From Pipra filicauda (taxonomy: Eukaryota > Chordata > Aves > Passeriformes > Pipridae), in assembly GCF_003945595.2 (NCBI RefSeq), contig NW_024104084.1, forward strand, positions 682,001 to 746,000: DNA of 64,000 nucleotides, read 5' to 3'. The translations under genes were made by a program, and so were the position numbers. The notes beneath the pieces were generated by a model. It was given only the letters and a program-made list of their open reading frames with translations. It was not told the DNA's origin and ran no database searches. Of the stretch, positions 11,861-23,470 are shown piece by piece. The stretch's first letter is position 1, and each line of letters starts with the position of its first letter.

Positions 11861-13930
11861 TCTAGAACAGGGGAAAATCTGGGTTCTTATGTATGTGACA
11901 TCGATTTTCCACAGCCATCCATATACACATTACACCACACAGCATTACACCATGTTACCCTTGTTTCAAAGATGCCCTTAAAAATCTGAAGTGTCTCTTG
12001 CTTAAAAATATCAAATCCCTGCTGAGATGCACTTAATGTGTTGCACCTGTCTATAAATACTCTTCCCTGCTCACCACTTTTTGCAGGCAGATGCTCCCTT
12101 GTATGATTATTGGAACTGATAGGAAATTTTTCAACATTTGTTGACATTGCTGTCAGAAAAGACTGATTCATTGAAACAAAAACTTTTCTCAGAAATTCAG
12201 CATATTTGGTGAATCCTAGCTATGTCAGGAAATAGTCACAGCTGCCCCATAAAATCCAATATTCCAATAATGATGGGAGACTCATGTTCAAATGTCTAGT
12301 CTGCTTATTTCCAAAAACAGACTGTTTCTCCCACATTAAATGAGGGCTTCACACACAGTATGCTGCAGTGTTAGGTCCTTCCAGTTGACTGTACTTGAGG
12401 AACTGAAAATATTCATCAGCTAGAATGTATGGCTGTTTGCTATCCAGTTCTTATCATGAGTGACTCTCAGGACAGAACTTCTAAACCTTATATTTTGCAG
12501 TCAATTGTTCTAGTATAATATGCTGAAAAAATGAACAATAAGTAAAATTATGCCCTGGGTCCTAACCTCAGGCTCTGTTTTTAACAACACCTGTAAAATC
12601 AATTTAATTTCTTCAAATTTACACAAATGTAATTGACAACAGAACTCAGCCTTTTATCTCTCCATGTATCATCGCTCTCAGTACTCCCCAAGTGCTAGTG
12701 CCACCACACTGCTACTGAGGATAGATCATCAGGGTGAAATGAATTTCTTCGCGATTTATTACACGATCCTGATGAAATACAACTCTCTGGTAAAGACATG
12801 GACCTTCCTTTCAGAGCCACAGATCTCAGCTGTGCTGCTGTGGTCTCCACACATTCATCAGCCTAAATTATTTGATACAATTTAATTAGTCTAATCAAAA
12901 GGCCCAGCATTTCTTGTAACTGCTCAAAAAGAGGAAAGGAAAAAAATCAGTGCTTTGTTTACTTACAATGTTGCTCCCGACGCATGAAGACACACCAAAA
13001 TAACTGCTGTTTATTTTACAAGATGGAAAAAATATTGAACGCCCTCTGGTCATAGAAGCCATTTTCTTTTGGGATTACAAGTGCAGAGATGAATTAGGTA
13101 CACTTAGGATCAATATCTGTTTCTCTTCTCGGCTCAAGATGGGATTTGTCAAAATTCGAGAGCAGCTTCTATTGAGTGTCAGCTACAAATCCTTCCAGTA
13201 CTGAGTCATATACTCATTGAAAGTTGAAATATAAATGGCAAAGGGCTTTTTCAGCTACAATGTCTGAGGTCAGAATAGTAGATCACCTTTCTTCCTTCTT
13301 TTTAATGAGCTTTGGTTTGATGAAGTGACCTTGCAGGTCTGGAATGTAAGGACGTAAAGGGTCTTTACAACCTCTGACTATGTCAGGTTCCATGTAGCAA
13401 CAGCTCCAGGAAGCAAAAGCACAACACAGTATAATGGAGCATTGATAACTGAAAGATACAGCACATACTGAGAGGATTTTAATTGAATCTTGAATGTGGT
13501 CTGAATGCAAGGGGAAGAAATAGCTATGGCTACCAGGTTTCAGCATGGTCAACAAGTGTTAACCAGCTGCATGACATACCTGGACACAGCATATGAAAAA
13601 TGAGGGGGTGCTGCACTGCTGAGAATGTTAATGTCTATGGGAACACCCTCCTCTTTAGATGAGATGGGGTCCTAATACAGGAATCTTGAAAACAGATCAT
13701 GCTCCAACAACTATTTGAAAACTGAAACAACCTCTGAACAGAACCAGGACAAAGAATCAAAAAGACTCATCCTTCCCGATTGGATTTTGCTGTGTAGTTT
13801 GGAAAAATTTATCTTTCCTAGAAGAACAAAACGCTCCCAGATTCCGCTTTACTACAGAATGTTGATCTGGCCATTGGCTTCTTGGCCAGGGTAAAAGTAG
13901 TAAGAACAAAGAAATGTAATCTAGACTCAA
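11861..13930. other. Unique DNA; 12640-13220 looks constrained
   Basis: No gene is recognised. The part from about 12640 to 13220 keeps several CpG-containing words (TTCTTCGCGATTTATTACAC near 12745, CTCCCGACGCATG near 12975) and ATTA-type motifs in otherwise AT-rich DNA. This is a pattern often seen in conserved non-coding elements, but conservation cannot be judged from one sequence. Confidence 0.35.
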
Positions 13931-14057
13931 GTTTGGTTTTTTTGTTGTTTTGTTGATGTCATTGTTGTTTTTGTTTGTTTGTGGGGTTTGTTTGGGTTTT
14001 TTTTGGTTGGTGGTTTTTTTTTGTTTGTTGTTTTGTTGTTGTTTGGTTTTGTTAGTT
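13931..14057 (+). repeat. (TTTG)n-type T/G-rich simple repeat
   Basis: About 125 bp of TTTG, TTG and TTTTG units with irregular interruptions. The 175-codon minus-strand open frame overlapping it is a low-complexity K/N/T/P/Q string generated by the repeat. Confidence 0.95.
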
Positions 14058-14064
14058 CGTTTTT

Positions 14065-14100
14065 TAAATAAAATAAAATAATAATAATAATAATAATGAT
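14065..14100 (+). repeat. (AAT)n / (AAAT)n microsatellite
   Basis: TAAATAAAATAAAAT is followed by about seven AAT units, directly after the TTTG tract, making a compound simple repeat. Confidence 0.93.
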
Positions 14101-14747
14101 AAAAAAATTACTCAATTCCTTAGAAGTTTGAAAAGTTTCCAGTTTGTTTTGCTTTCTTTGGGATGTGTGTTCAATACTGACTTTATAAGAATTCCCTTTG
14201 GCGTTAAATATCTTTGTATGAGGGTGATCAGCTGCTATAAGGAGGGTGAGTCTGTAAAATAAGAGGTCGTTATGTAGATGGATAGACACAGACAATTTTT
14301 TAAGGGCACATATAACCATCAGGTTATGTATCCTAATATGCTGCAGAACACCATAAAATTCACCCAGTTCTGTCTGCAGATGAAGGGACAGAAAGATATT
14401 TCCCTGTAGTATCACTTTGCATGACTGAAGCAAATGCTGAATTACCTTTTCCACTTAGGATGATTGGATTCATACCTGGGACATCTGTGTGGCAGATGAG
14501 GCACTCTGTTTCAGAGGAGGCTGAGTTTTCAGCAAGTGTACTACATTGGTGCACCTCTAATTGTCAAAAACATTGAGTCTGTGTCTTATTTATGCATTAT
14601 TACCTCAAAGAAATTAACTAAGGAATTTGGATTGAAGGACCTGATTCTTTTTGTTAAGTGGCAAAAATACTGTATAATTAATATTGAAGCCAATAACAAA
14701 GCAAAACTAGGCTTCTCATCCTTGAAACTTCACTGACTGGAAAAATT

Positions 14748-14806
14748 AGCCTTCTCTCCCTCTTGCTCACTCTCCCTCTCTTTTCTTCTCTCCGGTTTTT
14801 TTTTTT
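14748..14806 (+). repeat. Pyrimidine-rich (CT/T) tract
   Basis: The stretch is almost entirely C and T (CTTCTCTCCCTCTTGCTCAC, then CTCTCC and a T12 run). It resembles a polypyrimidine tract but no convincing AG acceptor follows closely. Confidence 0.8.
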
Positions 14807-17800
14807 TAATTATAACTTGCTGAAGCACTCGATAATACCCTTTAATCTCCTTTAATAACTACCCTATCCTAGATTTTTCTAAGCATTCTTTTGCACAGCA
14901 TCCACAAATCCAAGAATGAATTGCTGTTAAGATTGACTGACTGACTGATCTCTGAGCTCTGCCAATTTACTGATCCATGGCTTGTTCCTGTGGTTCCTTG
15001 TGTTCATTGTAGACTGAAGGATGGGAAGGGAATGGGGAAAGGCAGTTATTCTCTCCTGTAGAGCCGCCACCTGTACTCAGCTCATCTGACTCAGCCTTGT
15101 GAGTTGACAATAGCACTTTAAGGAGCCCACTGAAGTGAAAGGCAGGTTGACCTTGCAATGTCCAGAGATAGCAGAGTCATTTTTGCGTCTCCATAAAGGT
15201 ATAGAGCAAGATAATGGAGACAGAGTGATAAAATAACTGACTTTATGGCCGTGGAGTTCTCTGACTACAATTTGCCTCCCTATATATCAAGAGGTGCTTG
15301 AATTAAAAAAGAAAGAAGTGGTATTTTTACATCTTTCCTCACTTTCATTCTTTCTGATTACTCATCTTAGTTAAAGTGTCTCTGAATAAGCAATGAGTAA
15401 GATAGAGAGTACTGGTTTTAATACATTTTGATTCTACATTTTGTCGATCAAATTAGTCAATATCTATTGTTGGTCATATTTCCTTAATTCGTTATCTCTA
15501 TCCCATTTATTGTATAATTTTCTTAGATGTTTTATAAGACAGACATTTCCTCTCAAGGACCTCACTAAGTTTTCTTCCATTTTTGGTTACTGTGCTTACT
15601 AGGTAGAACCTTCTTATGAAACCATCCAAAACAGAACCCTACTAAAAATGATCCATATACAAAATTCTGCCCATAGATGTACTACAGTTGTTAGTTGCTA
15701 GCAATCCTGTAATCTACAACATTTTTGGATCTGATTCAATTCTGAGTTCTGCCTTGAAAATGCAGCAGGAAAATGGTGACATAATGAATGCAAGTAGTTA
15801 ATATCTGCCATAAAGTTTGATTTGCAAAAAATGTATGACAAGTGGCTCAAGACAGAGAAGCAGGCATGCTAGAATCAAGATACTATGATATATGCAGATG
15901 GTCCAAATAGGTGGATTTTCTTCAATTTCCTGCTTATGATCTCCAATAAAAAGAACTTTGTTTAAAGCATTGAGTGAATAACAGGAGAACAGAGCATGAA
16001 GATGTAAGAGAGGTATCTGAGCTGACAAATCCTGTTCCTGAATATCAAATGCAATTACACCTTATAATACAATTATACATTTATTAGATCCCTCTTTAAA
16101 ATTAGTCCATTTTCCACACTCATTTCTTCTATTATTATCATGCTATTCCAGAATATTTCTTTTCTTGTTGTTAGAGCATTTTATAACCAGATTAAAAATA
16201 TGCATGGTCAGTGAATCTTTTTTTTTCCTAAGCAAAGGAAATGTGATTTTTTTTTTTTATTCAGGAATTTCAACAGTCAGTTGACATTTACGTAGATAGG
16301 TAGATAAAGACATAAGACTGTACACAGGACAGAACAAAACCAAACAACCGCCCCCTCCTCCCCAAAACTCTGCTCCCATATTGTCTCAGAAAATTACAAC
16401 AGTCATGATAGAACATTTATATTTCACAACTCTGGTCATGTGTCCCTTCATTCTTTGCCAGATTGTTTCTCTGGTTAAGTCAAATGATATTTGGCACTGG
16501 GATATTCAGTACTTTCAATTATATATTATGAAGTTAAGTTAGTTGCCAAACAATTTTTTTTTCTGTAGTCCATAAAATGTTAAAAGCATGTTCAAAAATT
16601 ATATCCAGATCTGTAGGTGCAAGGTGAAAAGTAAACCACATGAGAATGGGGACAGCTCTCTAGGAAACAGATAAAGTTAGCCTGCTTGGTAATCAGAAGC
16701 AAAAATGAAGAAAACGAGACTGAGTTGGTATATCTCAAGTATTTGACCAATCCCAACAGATTTGGGAATAAGTTTGTCATCGTAGTTCTGCCTTGGAACA
16801 CATCTGCCTTGAGCTGAGTCCAAGCTGAGTTTAAGCCAGTCACAAAACTGACAAAGAATTATGATACCTATTTAGCGATGTTTAAAAGATGTGTCAAGTT
16901 AAGAGGTTCTAAATTAGGAACTTCATCAGCTTAGATTTTTTCTGGAGTCAGTAGAAGAGGAAAAGATGCTCCATAGACTCACTGAGCACACCTGAGATTT
17001 GAGGGACCTGCAGCTTTTGGATATTTTTTTCCATTTGACCAAAACAGGAAACAATGACAATTGTTCTTATTTGACCACCTAAAATTAAGAAACCAAAGCA
17101 TATAGAGAAGTGGTTTTGTTCACTGTTGGTTTTCTTAGGAAATATTTTTTTCAAAGATGTGTGAGATATAGACATGTGCAAATGTTTAAGGGCATAAACA
17201 TCTACGGAATAGAATCTTATGAATAAGCAGAAAGATCCTTCACCTTTTCAATAACAACGGATCTCCACCAAATTCAGAAAAAAAATCCATATGTAACTTA
17301 AAATTTATATTAGAAGTATACAGGAATGAGATGATTTCAATTTTTCATCAGGGAATTTTGTTTCTGATCATGGACTAAATGAAAAAGATTAAAAATCAAA
17401 GTATTTCAAGGCCTTGAAAAAAATTCAGAAGTTTGCAAAGGATCAGATCAAAACAACAAAAATTTCCAAACATAGTCAGAAAATTCAGGGAACCAGGCAA
17501 AGAGGCATGGGATTTCCAAACAAAGAGAGAAATAAACTAAATCAAACAAACAAGTAAAAAAACCCTCTTAATACGTTAAACAAAATCCTGAGAGTTCATT
17601 AAAGAACAATGCAGTACAACTGAGAGGTGTAGAATTCATATACAATTGCTTCATGACTTTTGTGAAGTGATTGATTATACGGATAACTAATGACAAAGAA
17701 AACTATTAGATTCAAAACTTAAGCATAACCTTGAATATTACTTAGAAGTGGTCAACCTATTACAGAACAAAAAATCTTACTTCATTTATGTATACTTTAT

Positions 17801-18090
17801 AATTACATTTCAAGGAAGTTTTTGGGGCATCTACCTATGTGAACCATAGTGTGAACAGAATTTCAGTGCCAAAGAAACACCATTTCAAACCAGAAAACTT
17901 AAAAAATTCTTAGTATGAAGAAAAAAAATATTTTACTAATTCTCAACTATCTTAATAAAAATGTCTAATGAACTATCTTAAAATATATATAACTGTTGGT
18001 GGTACAAGATTATATTATTGAATAGAAGGCAAAGGATGATTTGTCTTTAAGTACGCTTTTTGATGTCAGTCCACAAACATTTGCTAGCCC

Positions 18091-18111
18091 ATTTCTCAAA
18101 TTTTGAGAAAT
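18091..18111. other. Perfect palindrome, 10-bp arms
   Basis: ATTTCTCAAA, one T, then TTTGAGAAAT. AT-rich palindromes of this size can be chance in a 64-kb window. Confidence 0.9.
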
Positions 18112-19929
18112 TTCTCAGTTATGAATTTTCCCATCTTGAAAAGCAGTCACATTATTTTACATTATTATGATTAAAACCAAGCAGGCTATACAATGCCTGT
18201 AGATTTGCTCTCACTTCACTGTGTCAGCTATATCGCTGACTTTGGAATCTTTTAATATTTTCTAATATTGAATAACTGAATATTAATAACTATAGTAAAT
18301 GGCATAGAACAAAACAACATATCAATAATAAAGTTGGGGATTCCTTTAAAAAGTGTTAATTCTACCACAAACAATAGCATTTGAGAAACAGGAATTGTGT
18401 GAGTCAAGAAAACTGAATTCAAATTTTTGCATAGGTGGAAGGCATGGGCTCCACTAACTTCTATCCTAGACCAAAAGAAAGGAGACAGATTTATTTCCTT
18501 ACTTTTATTGTGGTGTGTTAATGGACAAGCTGCTTCACTGGCTCAGTTCTCTCTCTGGTTGATTATATTCAGACTGGCATTCTTCAAGGACATGCATCAA
18601 TTCTGTATCTGCACAATGCCACCCTGAATCCAGTCATGGGCTTTTAGAAATGACTGAAATATAGATAGTAAGGAAAAAAAGGAGACTTACATCTCAACTG
18701 TAGTGGAGTGGGTTTAGTGTTCTGCAATGCTTGACTGCCTTATTATTAATTAACAAACAGCAGCACTATGTTCCTTCTTTCTTTTCCCCTCCTTGATATG
18801 AGTTGCAGCATGAAGGCAGCTCCTATACCAAAACCACTTTTTAATTTCATGGTATAAATTGGGGTTTTTACGCTAGTTAGCAATAAATAAACAAAGACTT
18901 TCTGAATGATTGAAATGGAATTCTGAAGGAAAAAGCAACAGATAATTAGACTTCTATATCACTAATTATTATTGGTGGCTTGAACAAAATTATATTTCTG
19001 GCCTATAGAATTTCTAATCAGTAAAGTCACAGCATCATAATATGATCTCTTCAAACAGATTTATTTTTCAGATGACTGGTTCCTAATGCCATTTGGGCAT
19101 TGCACAATTCTGCAATGGTTGGTTATATTTGTCTCCTGCCTTTAAATATATTGTTTACTATTTTTACAAATTATTATTTGTAGCATGATAATGAATAGAA
19201 ACTGTCATCGTATGTTAAGGGTGCAGCACACCAGGAATTATACTAAAGGAGAGTTAAATCCTGTCCCTGATGCAGATGTTGCAATTTAAGAAAATTATAT
19301 AACATTTAGATATACTACAAGCCCTCATGTCTAAGCCATGCTTACCTATTATACTTATTCCATATATTTGTAAATGTCTGTGAAAAATAATCAAAGCAAG
19401 AAACTTGGGCTGGGGGGCGTTTTTGCACCCAACAACAAAGTAAAGAAATTGCACCTGGGAGGTCTCTAGTTAGTGATGCAAACATGGTTTCATCATGGTT
19501 AACACTAGACAGTCAAGGCTTTTAATTTAAAAGCCTGGTTACCACAGACGATGAATCAACCTTGAGGAGTGTCCATGAACTGCTAGGTCTTTTCTAAATG
19601 TGAGTGATTCAACAGAAAAGGAGCATGTAACGTTCTCCCTTATGTTGTTCACTTAGATGTAAACATGGAAAAACATCGTATCAAAATCATCCTTCATATT
19701 AAAGATTAATAGAGTTTATAAAGGTCAGTCAAAAAGCTAAATGTGGTTTGTGTCCCTTGATAATGCAGTTCAGCCCATTTTAGTTACAACTGAAAACTCA
19801 AAGTTTCCCACCTGGAAACTCAAAGTTTTCACTTGATTTTGATAAAAGAGAAAGCTGTTTAATCTTCAGTATGAACCTCTGTTATGAATGTGGTGATCAG
19901 TGTAACCAGAGACCACTGAGACGAATAAA

Positions 19930-20027
19930 TAGGAAAATAGGATAGCTAGATAATAAATTTTGAGATGGTGACTAATGATAGGAAAATGGGATGACTAGCT
20001 TATAAATTTTGAGATGATGAAAGATGT
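19930..20027. repeat. Imperfect 49-bp tandem duplication
   Basis: AGGAAAATAGGATAGCTAG followed by ATAAATTTTGAGATG at 19931 recurs as AGGAAAATGGGATGACTAG followed by ATAAATTTTGAGATG at 19980. The copies differ at several bases, so the duplication is old. Confidence 0.88.
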
Positions 20028-20117
20028 TATGCCTTGGGATGACAAATATTTTGAATGTAAAGCTTGTGTACTTAAGCATATATGGATATTACAAGCATCC
20101 TTTTTTTTTTTTTTCAG

Positions 20118-20172
20118 CTCCATTCAGGACTGTTAAAGAAATGAAGAGCCAACACCAAATTAGGGTGAAATG
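20118..20172 (+). other. Candidate 55-nt exon with strong splice sites
   Basis: A T15-CAG acceptor (20101-20117) precedes 55 nt that end in AAATG followed by the consensus donor GTGAGT (20173-20178). One of the three frames is open across it (reading PFRTVKEMKSQHQIRVK, then two bases of the next codon). I recognise no protein. T runs ending in CAG are common in AT-rich DNA, so this may be chance or an exon of a non-coding RNA. Confidence 0.15.
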
Positions 20173-20178
20173 GTGAGT

Positions 20179-21251
20179 GACAGATAGGTGGCAAGACACG
20201 GGTATGTTAGCAGGTGGTGGCGTCCTTTCAATCACATCTAATGAGACTGTGGTGTTCCTTGCTAAAAAGTGGTACAAATGGAAAAAAGATAACACAAATT
20301 GAAAGACTTAGGCTAAATACATAAAATATACACTTAGATCTTTCAGCTAAAGGCCACATCTGTGAATACAGAATTCTCTCAAAATGCTGGAGATTAGGAG
20401 ACTTTTGAGCAAGTTTTCTACGAGCTGGAAGAGTATGAGAGAGTATCAGATATAGCGACCTGTTCCTGTGTTCTTCCCTAGGCATTTGCTTTTGGTCACT
20501 CACAGAGAAAACACATTGGCCAAGCTGACTGCTGATTCAATCCAGTCATGTTATCTCTATGTTTCTGTGGTCTGAGGCTGCATGGGGTGAAAGAGGGGAG
20601 CAGAGCAAAGCTGAGTGCACCTGGGGCATGAACAAACCCTTTTACTGAGAGGTGCCAGTAAGAAGATGGAAATGTGTCCATGTGGGAGTGTACTGCTGTG
20701 CCCAAAGTGAAGTAGCATAGAGGGGCTTCATGTCTCAAAACCTGTGGCATGGAGGTCCCATCAGGTGGAAAAGCCAGCACTTGCAGCAGTGCAGCAGATG
20801 TCATAAATACACATTGCAGACTCTGAAACCTTTCTGGAGAGCTTCATCAGAACAGAAGCAAGTGCTGCCAGCCATTCCCATACAAATGACTGTACCTGGC
20901 TGGGCTACAGTATACTAAACAACTGCAGAAAGCAACAAATCACCAGTCTGTTTGTGACAGGTCATCCCAGCTAAATCAAGTTGTCATTTATTTTTGACTT
21001 GCTCTTGCCCCAGGATCAGTAGCTGTTTCTTTCAGGTTGAGAATGGAGCAATTTGAAAGTGCAAAAGCCTATTAGAAAAAATGGCATGAAGGGTTAGTTA
21101 TAGCAGTGGCGGTTGCACTTTGTCATCTGTAGTTAACCCTTTTGCCCCAGGGCTTCAGAGACTTTCTGTATGGTTCACAGGTCACTCAGAAGCTTTGCTG
21201 CAAGTAAGCATTTAAAGGTGAAACCTGGGAGCAAAGCTGCCATCAAGGCAC
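20179..21251. other. Unique DNA, no gene seen
   Basis: 20500-20920 is somewhat richer in GC than its surroundings. No family or exon is recognised. Confidence 0.5.
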
Positions 21252-21273
21252 GGGGGGTGGGGGGGGGGGGAGG
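21252..21273 (+). repeat. G-rich run
   Basis: GGGGGGTGGGGGGGGGGG-type run followed by a short (TG)n. It is a G-quadruplex candidate on the plus strand. Confidence 0.93.
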
Positions 21274-21532
21274 TGTCTGTGTGTGTGGCAGAGGGGAGTG
21301 TTAATCCAGATAATATTGTAAATTAAAAGGAGCTCCCTAGAGGGAAAAAAAAATAAAATTTCTTGTTGTGTTTGGTAGCATAAAATGCCAATCAGTTAGG
21401 GGACATAGACACTTTCAAACAGTGTTTCAGTTGTTTCAGTTAGATTCCCTGCATCACTACTGCCTTTTGTAGTCTTATACAAGCCAGAGACCTCTGCTGA
21501 ATCCTGAGATCAGTTGTATCAGGGGCTACGAT

Positions 21533-21553
21533 AAAAAAAAAAAAAAAAAAAAA
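21533..21553 (+). repeat. Poly-A run (A21)
   Basis: Twenty-one A after GGGCTACGAT. No AATAAA signal is correctly placed upstream and no retrocopy body is recognised. Confidence 0.95.
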
Positions 21554-21654
21554 GGCAAAAATTATTTGTATGAAGTTTTTGTCAATTCTTCAGAAACAAG
21601 AGAAGGCAAGAGGAAGTGAAATGGTTTGTTCTGTAAGGAAACCAAACAACTCTT

Positions 21655-22014
21655 CTGTGGAGAGGAGGTTTAGATTAAATATTAGGAAGGAATTCTTTAC
21701 TGTGAAGGTGGTGAGGCACTGGAATAGGTTGCCCTAAGAAGCTGTGGGTGCTCCACTCCCAGAAGTGTTTGAGGCCAGGCTAGATGAGGACTTGAAGCAA
21801 CCCAGTCTAAAGGAAAGTGCTCTTGCCCAGAGGGGTTGGAACAAGATGATCTTTACGGTCACTTCCAACCCAAACTATTCTGTTTGAGGCCAGGCTAGAT
21901 GAGATCCAGACTCAACCCAGTCTAAAGGAAAGTGCTCTTGCCCAGAGGGGTTGGAACAAGATGATCTTTACGGTCACTTCCAACCCAAACTATTCTGGGG
22001 TTCTATGATTCTAT
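21655..22014 (+). mobile_element. CR1 LINE 3' end with internal tandem duplication
   Basis: The CR1 tail is recognisable from GGAGAGGAGGTTTAGATTAA through GGTTGCCCTAAGAAGCTGTG to GGTCACTTCCAACCCAAACT and ATTCTATG-type repeats. The segment from about 21766 is present twice, offset by 115 bp, so the CR1 tail occurs in tandem inside a single insertion. Confidence 0.95.
21766..21997 (+). repeat. 115-bp direct tandem duplication inside CR1
   Basis: TGTTTGAGGCCAGGCTAGAT begins at 21766 and again at 21881, and TATTCTG ends each copy (21876 and 21991). The copies are almost identical except for one 10-bp block: GGACTTGAAG in copy 1 and GATCCAGACT in copy 2. The replacement block, with its right-hand CA, also occurs just outside the CR1 at 22015-22026, which suggests a templated patch rather than point mutation. 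Confidence 0.93.
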
Positions 22015-22562
22015 GATCCAGACTCATATCCAGAAAACCAGTGCCTGACATCTATATATAGAGCCAAGTGTTTAATGGAAAGGTTACTGAAACTGTGGCT
22101 TCAGTTTTGATTTAAACTAGGCTTTCTGCAGAACATACTGTTTATCTGCTGTGCTTCTTGTTCTGATTGCTTTTCTGAATACTTTAAAGATTGGCTATAT
22201 TTGGCATATACCAATGGTAAGATTAGGTGAAAGATTTCCATCATTTTCTCATTACTGAACTAAAGATACCCAGTAAGACCTGTTTGTCCATTTGGATCAA
22301 TGTGGTTGAAATAGCAGGATTGAGGAAGAAATTAAGTGTTTTCCTCATATGATCTGCTAGGCACTGAGCTGGCATTGATATGTGGATCTGTAATGCCAGC
22401 CTCAAGAAAAAAAAAAAGATTTTTGTGCATTTACCTGTCAAGATGGTATGTGTATTTCAGATATATAATAAGACTGAATAAAACAGTTCCTACTACTATA
22501 CTATTTGGTTATTCAAACATTTCTGCAAAAGCACATGTCAGAAGGGCTTACCTTAACAGCGT
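22015..22562. other. Unique DNA between two CR1 copies
   Basis: AT-rich; no gene or repeat recognised. Confidence 0.55.
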
Positions 22563-23470
22563 TAGAATCACAGAATCATAGAATCAACTGGGTTGAAAAG
22601 ACCTCCAAGATCATCAAGTCCAACCCTGGCTCCAACCCTGCCACGGTTACCAGACTATGGCACTGAGTGGCACATCCAGTCTCATTTCAAAAACTTCCAG
22701 AGATGGTGAATCCATCACCTCCCTGGGCCGTCCATTCCAATGTCTGATTACTCTCTCTGTAAAAAATTTCTTCCTAATATTCAACCTAAACTTCCCCTGG
22801 CAGAGCTTAAGACTGAACTCTCTTGTCCTACTGCTCATTGCCTGGGAGAAGAGACCAACCCCCACCTGGCTACAACCTCCTGTCAGGGAGTTGCAGAGAC
22901 TGATGAGGTCTCTCCTGAGCCTCCTCTTCTCCAGGCTGAACAACCCCAGCTCCCTCAGCCTCTCCTCATAGGACCTGTGCTCCAGTCCCTTCACCAGCCT
23001 TGTTGCTCTTCCCTGGACTTGCTCCAGCACTTCAATATCCTTCCTGAACCGAGGGGCCCAGAACTGGACACAGCACTCCAGGTGTGGCCTCACCAGTGCT
23101 GAGTACAGGGCAAGAATCACTTCCCTGGACCTGCTGGCCACACTGTTCCTGATCCAGGCCAGGATGCCATTGGCCTTCTTGGCCACCTGGGCACACTCTG
23201 GCTCATGTTCAGCTTTCTGTCAATCCAAACTCCCAGGTCCCTTTCTACCTGGCTGCTCTCCAGCCACTCTGTGCCCAGCCTGTGGCACTGCATGGGGTTG
23301 TTGTGGCCAAAGTGCAGGACCCGGCACTTGGTCTTGTTGAACCTCATCCCATCAAAATCAACCCAACTCTCCAGTCTGTCCAAGTCCTTCTGAAGAGCCC
23401 TTCTACCTTCCAACAGATCAACACTGCCCCCTACTTGGTGTCATCTGCAGATGTTAATATGTTATTCTCT
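22563..23470 (-). mobile_element. CR1 LINE, ~0.9-kb 5'-truncated copy
   Basis: On the plus strand it starts with AATCACAGAATCATAGAATC and a GACCTCCAAGATCATCAAGT stretch, the complement of the CR1 3' end. It continues through the complement of the 3' part of ORF2. It is 5'-truncated near 23470, just upstream of the reverse-transcriptase A-D-D box. It is the longest CR1 in the window, and its sequence is close to the family, so it is fairly young. Confidence 0.97.
22647..23457 (-). pseudogene. CR1 ORF2 C-terminal reverse transcriptase, frameshifted
   Basis: This is the C-terminal part of the CR1 reverse transcriptase, the enzyme of target-primed reverse transcription. The right part (23413-23117) reads [38 protein letters not shown] and [14 protein letters not shown]. 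The left part (23186-22647) continues with [39 protein letters not shown] and [17 protein letters not shown]. The two parts lie in different frames: a small indel near 23195 breaks the reading right after NMSQ. Upstream, SADDTK is followed at once by a stop, the last trace of the catalytic A-D-D box. The endonuclease and most of the polymerase are missing, so it cannot be active. Confidence 0.95.

Larger units (their letters stand above)
14101..19929. other. Unique AT-rich DNA, no gene seen
   Basis: Nearly 6 kb without a recognised mobile element. It holds a pyrimidine-rich tract at 14748-14806, short A/T runs (16219, 16247, 17279) and a 10-bp-arm palindrome at 18091-18111. Open frames are short and featureless. 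Confidence 0.5.

Noticed and set aside
13927..14454. 175-codon minus-strand frame rich in K, N, T, P and Q.
   Set aside because: Half of it translates the TTTG/AAT simple repeats; no domain is present in the rest.
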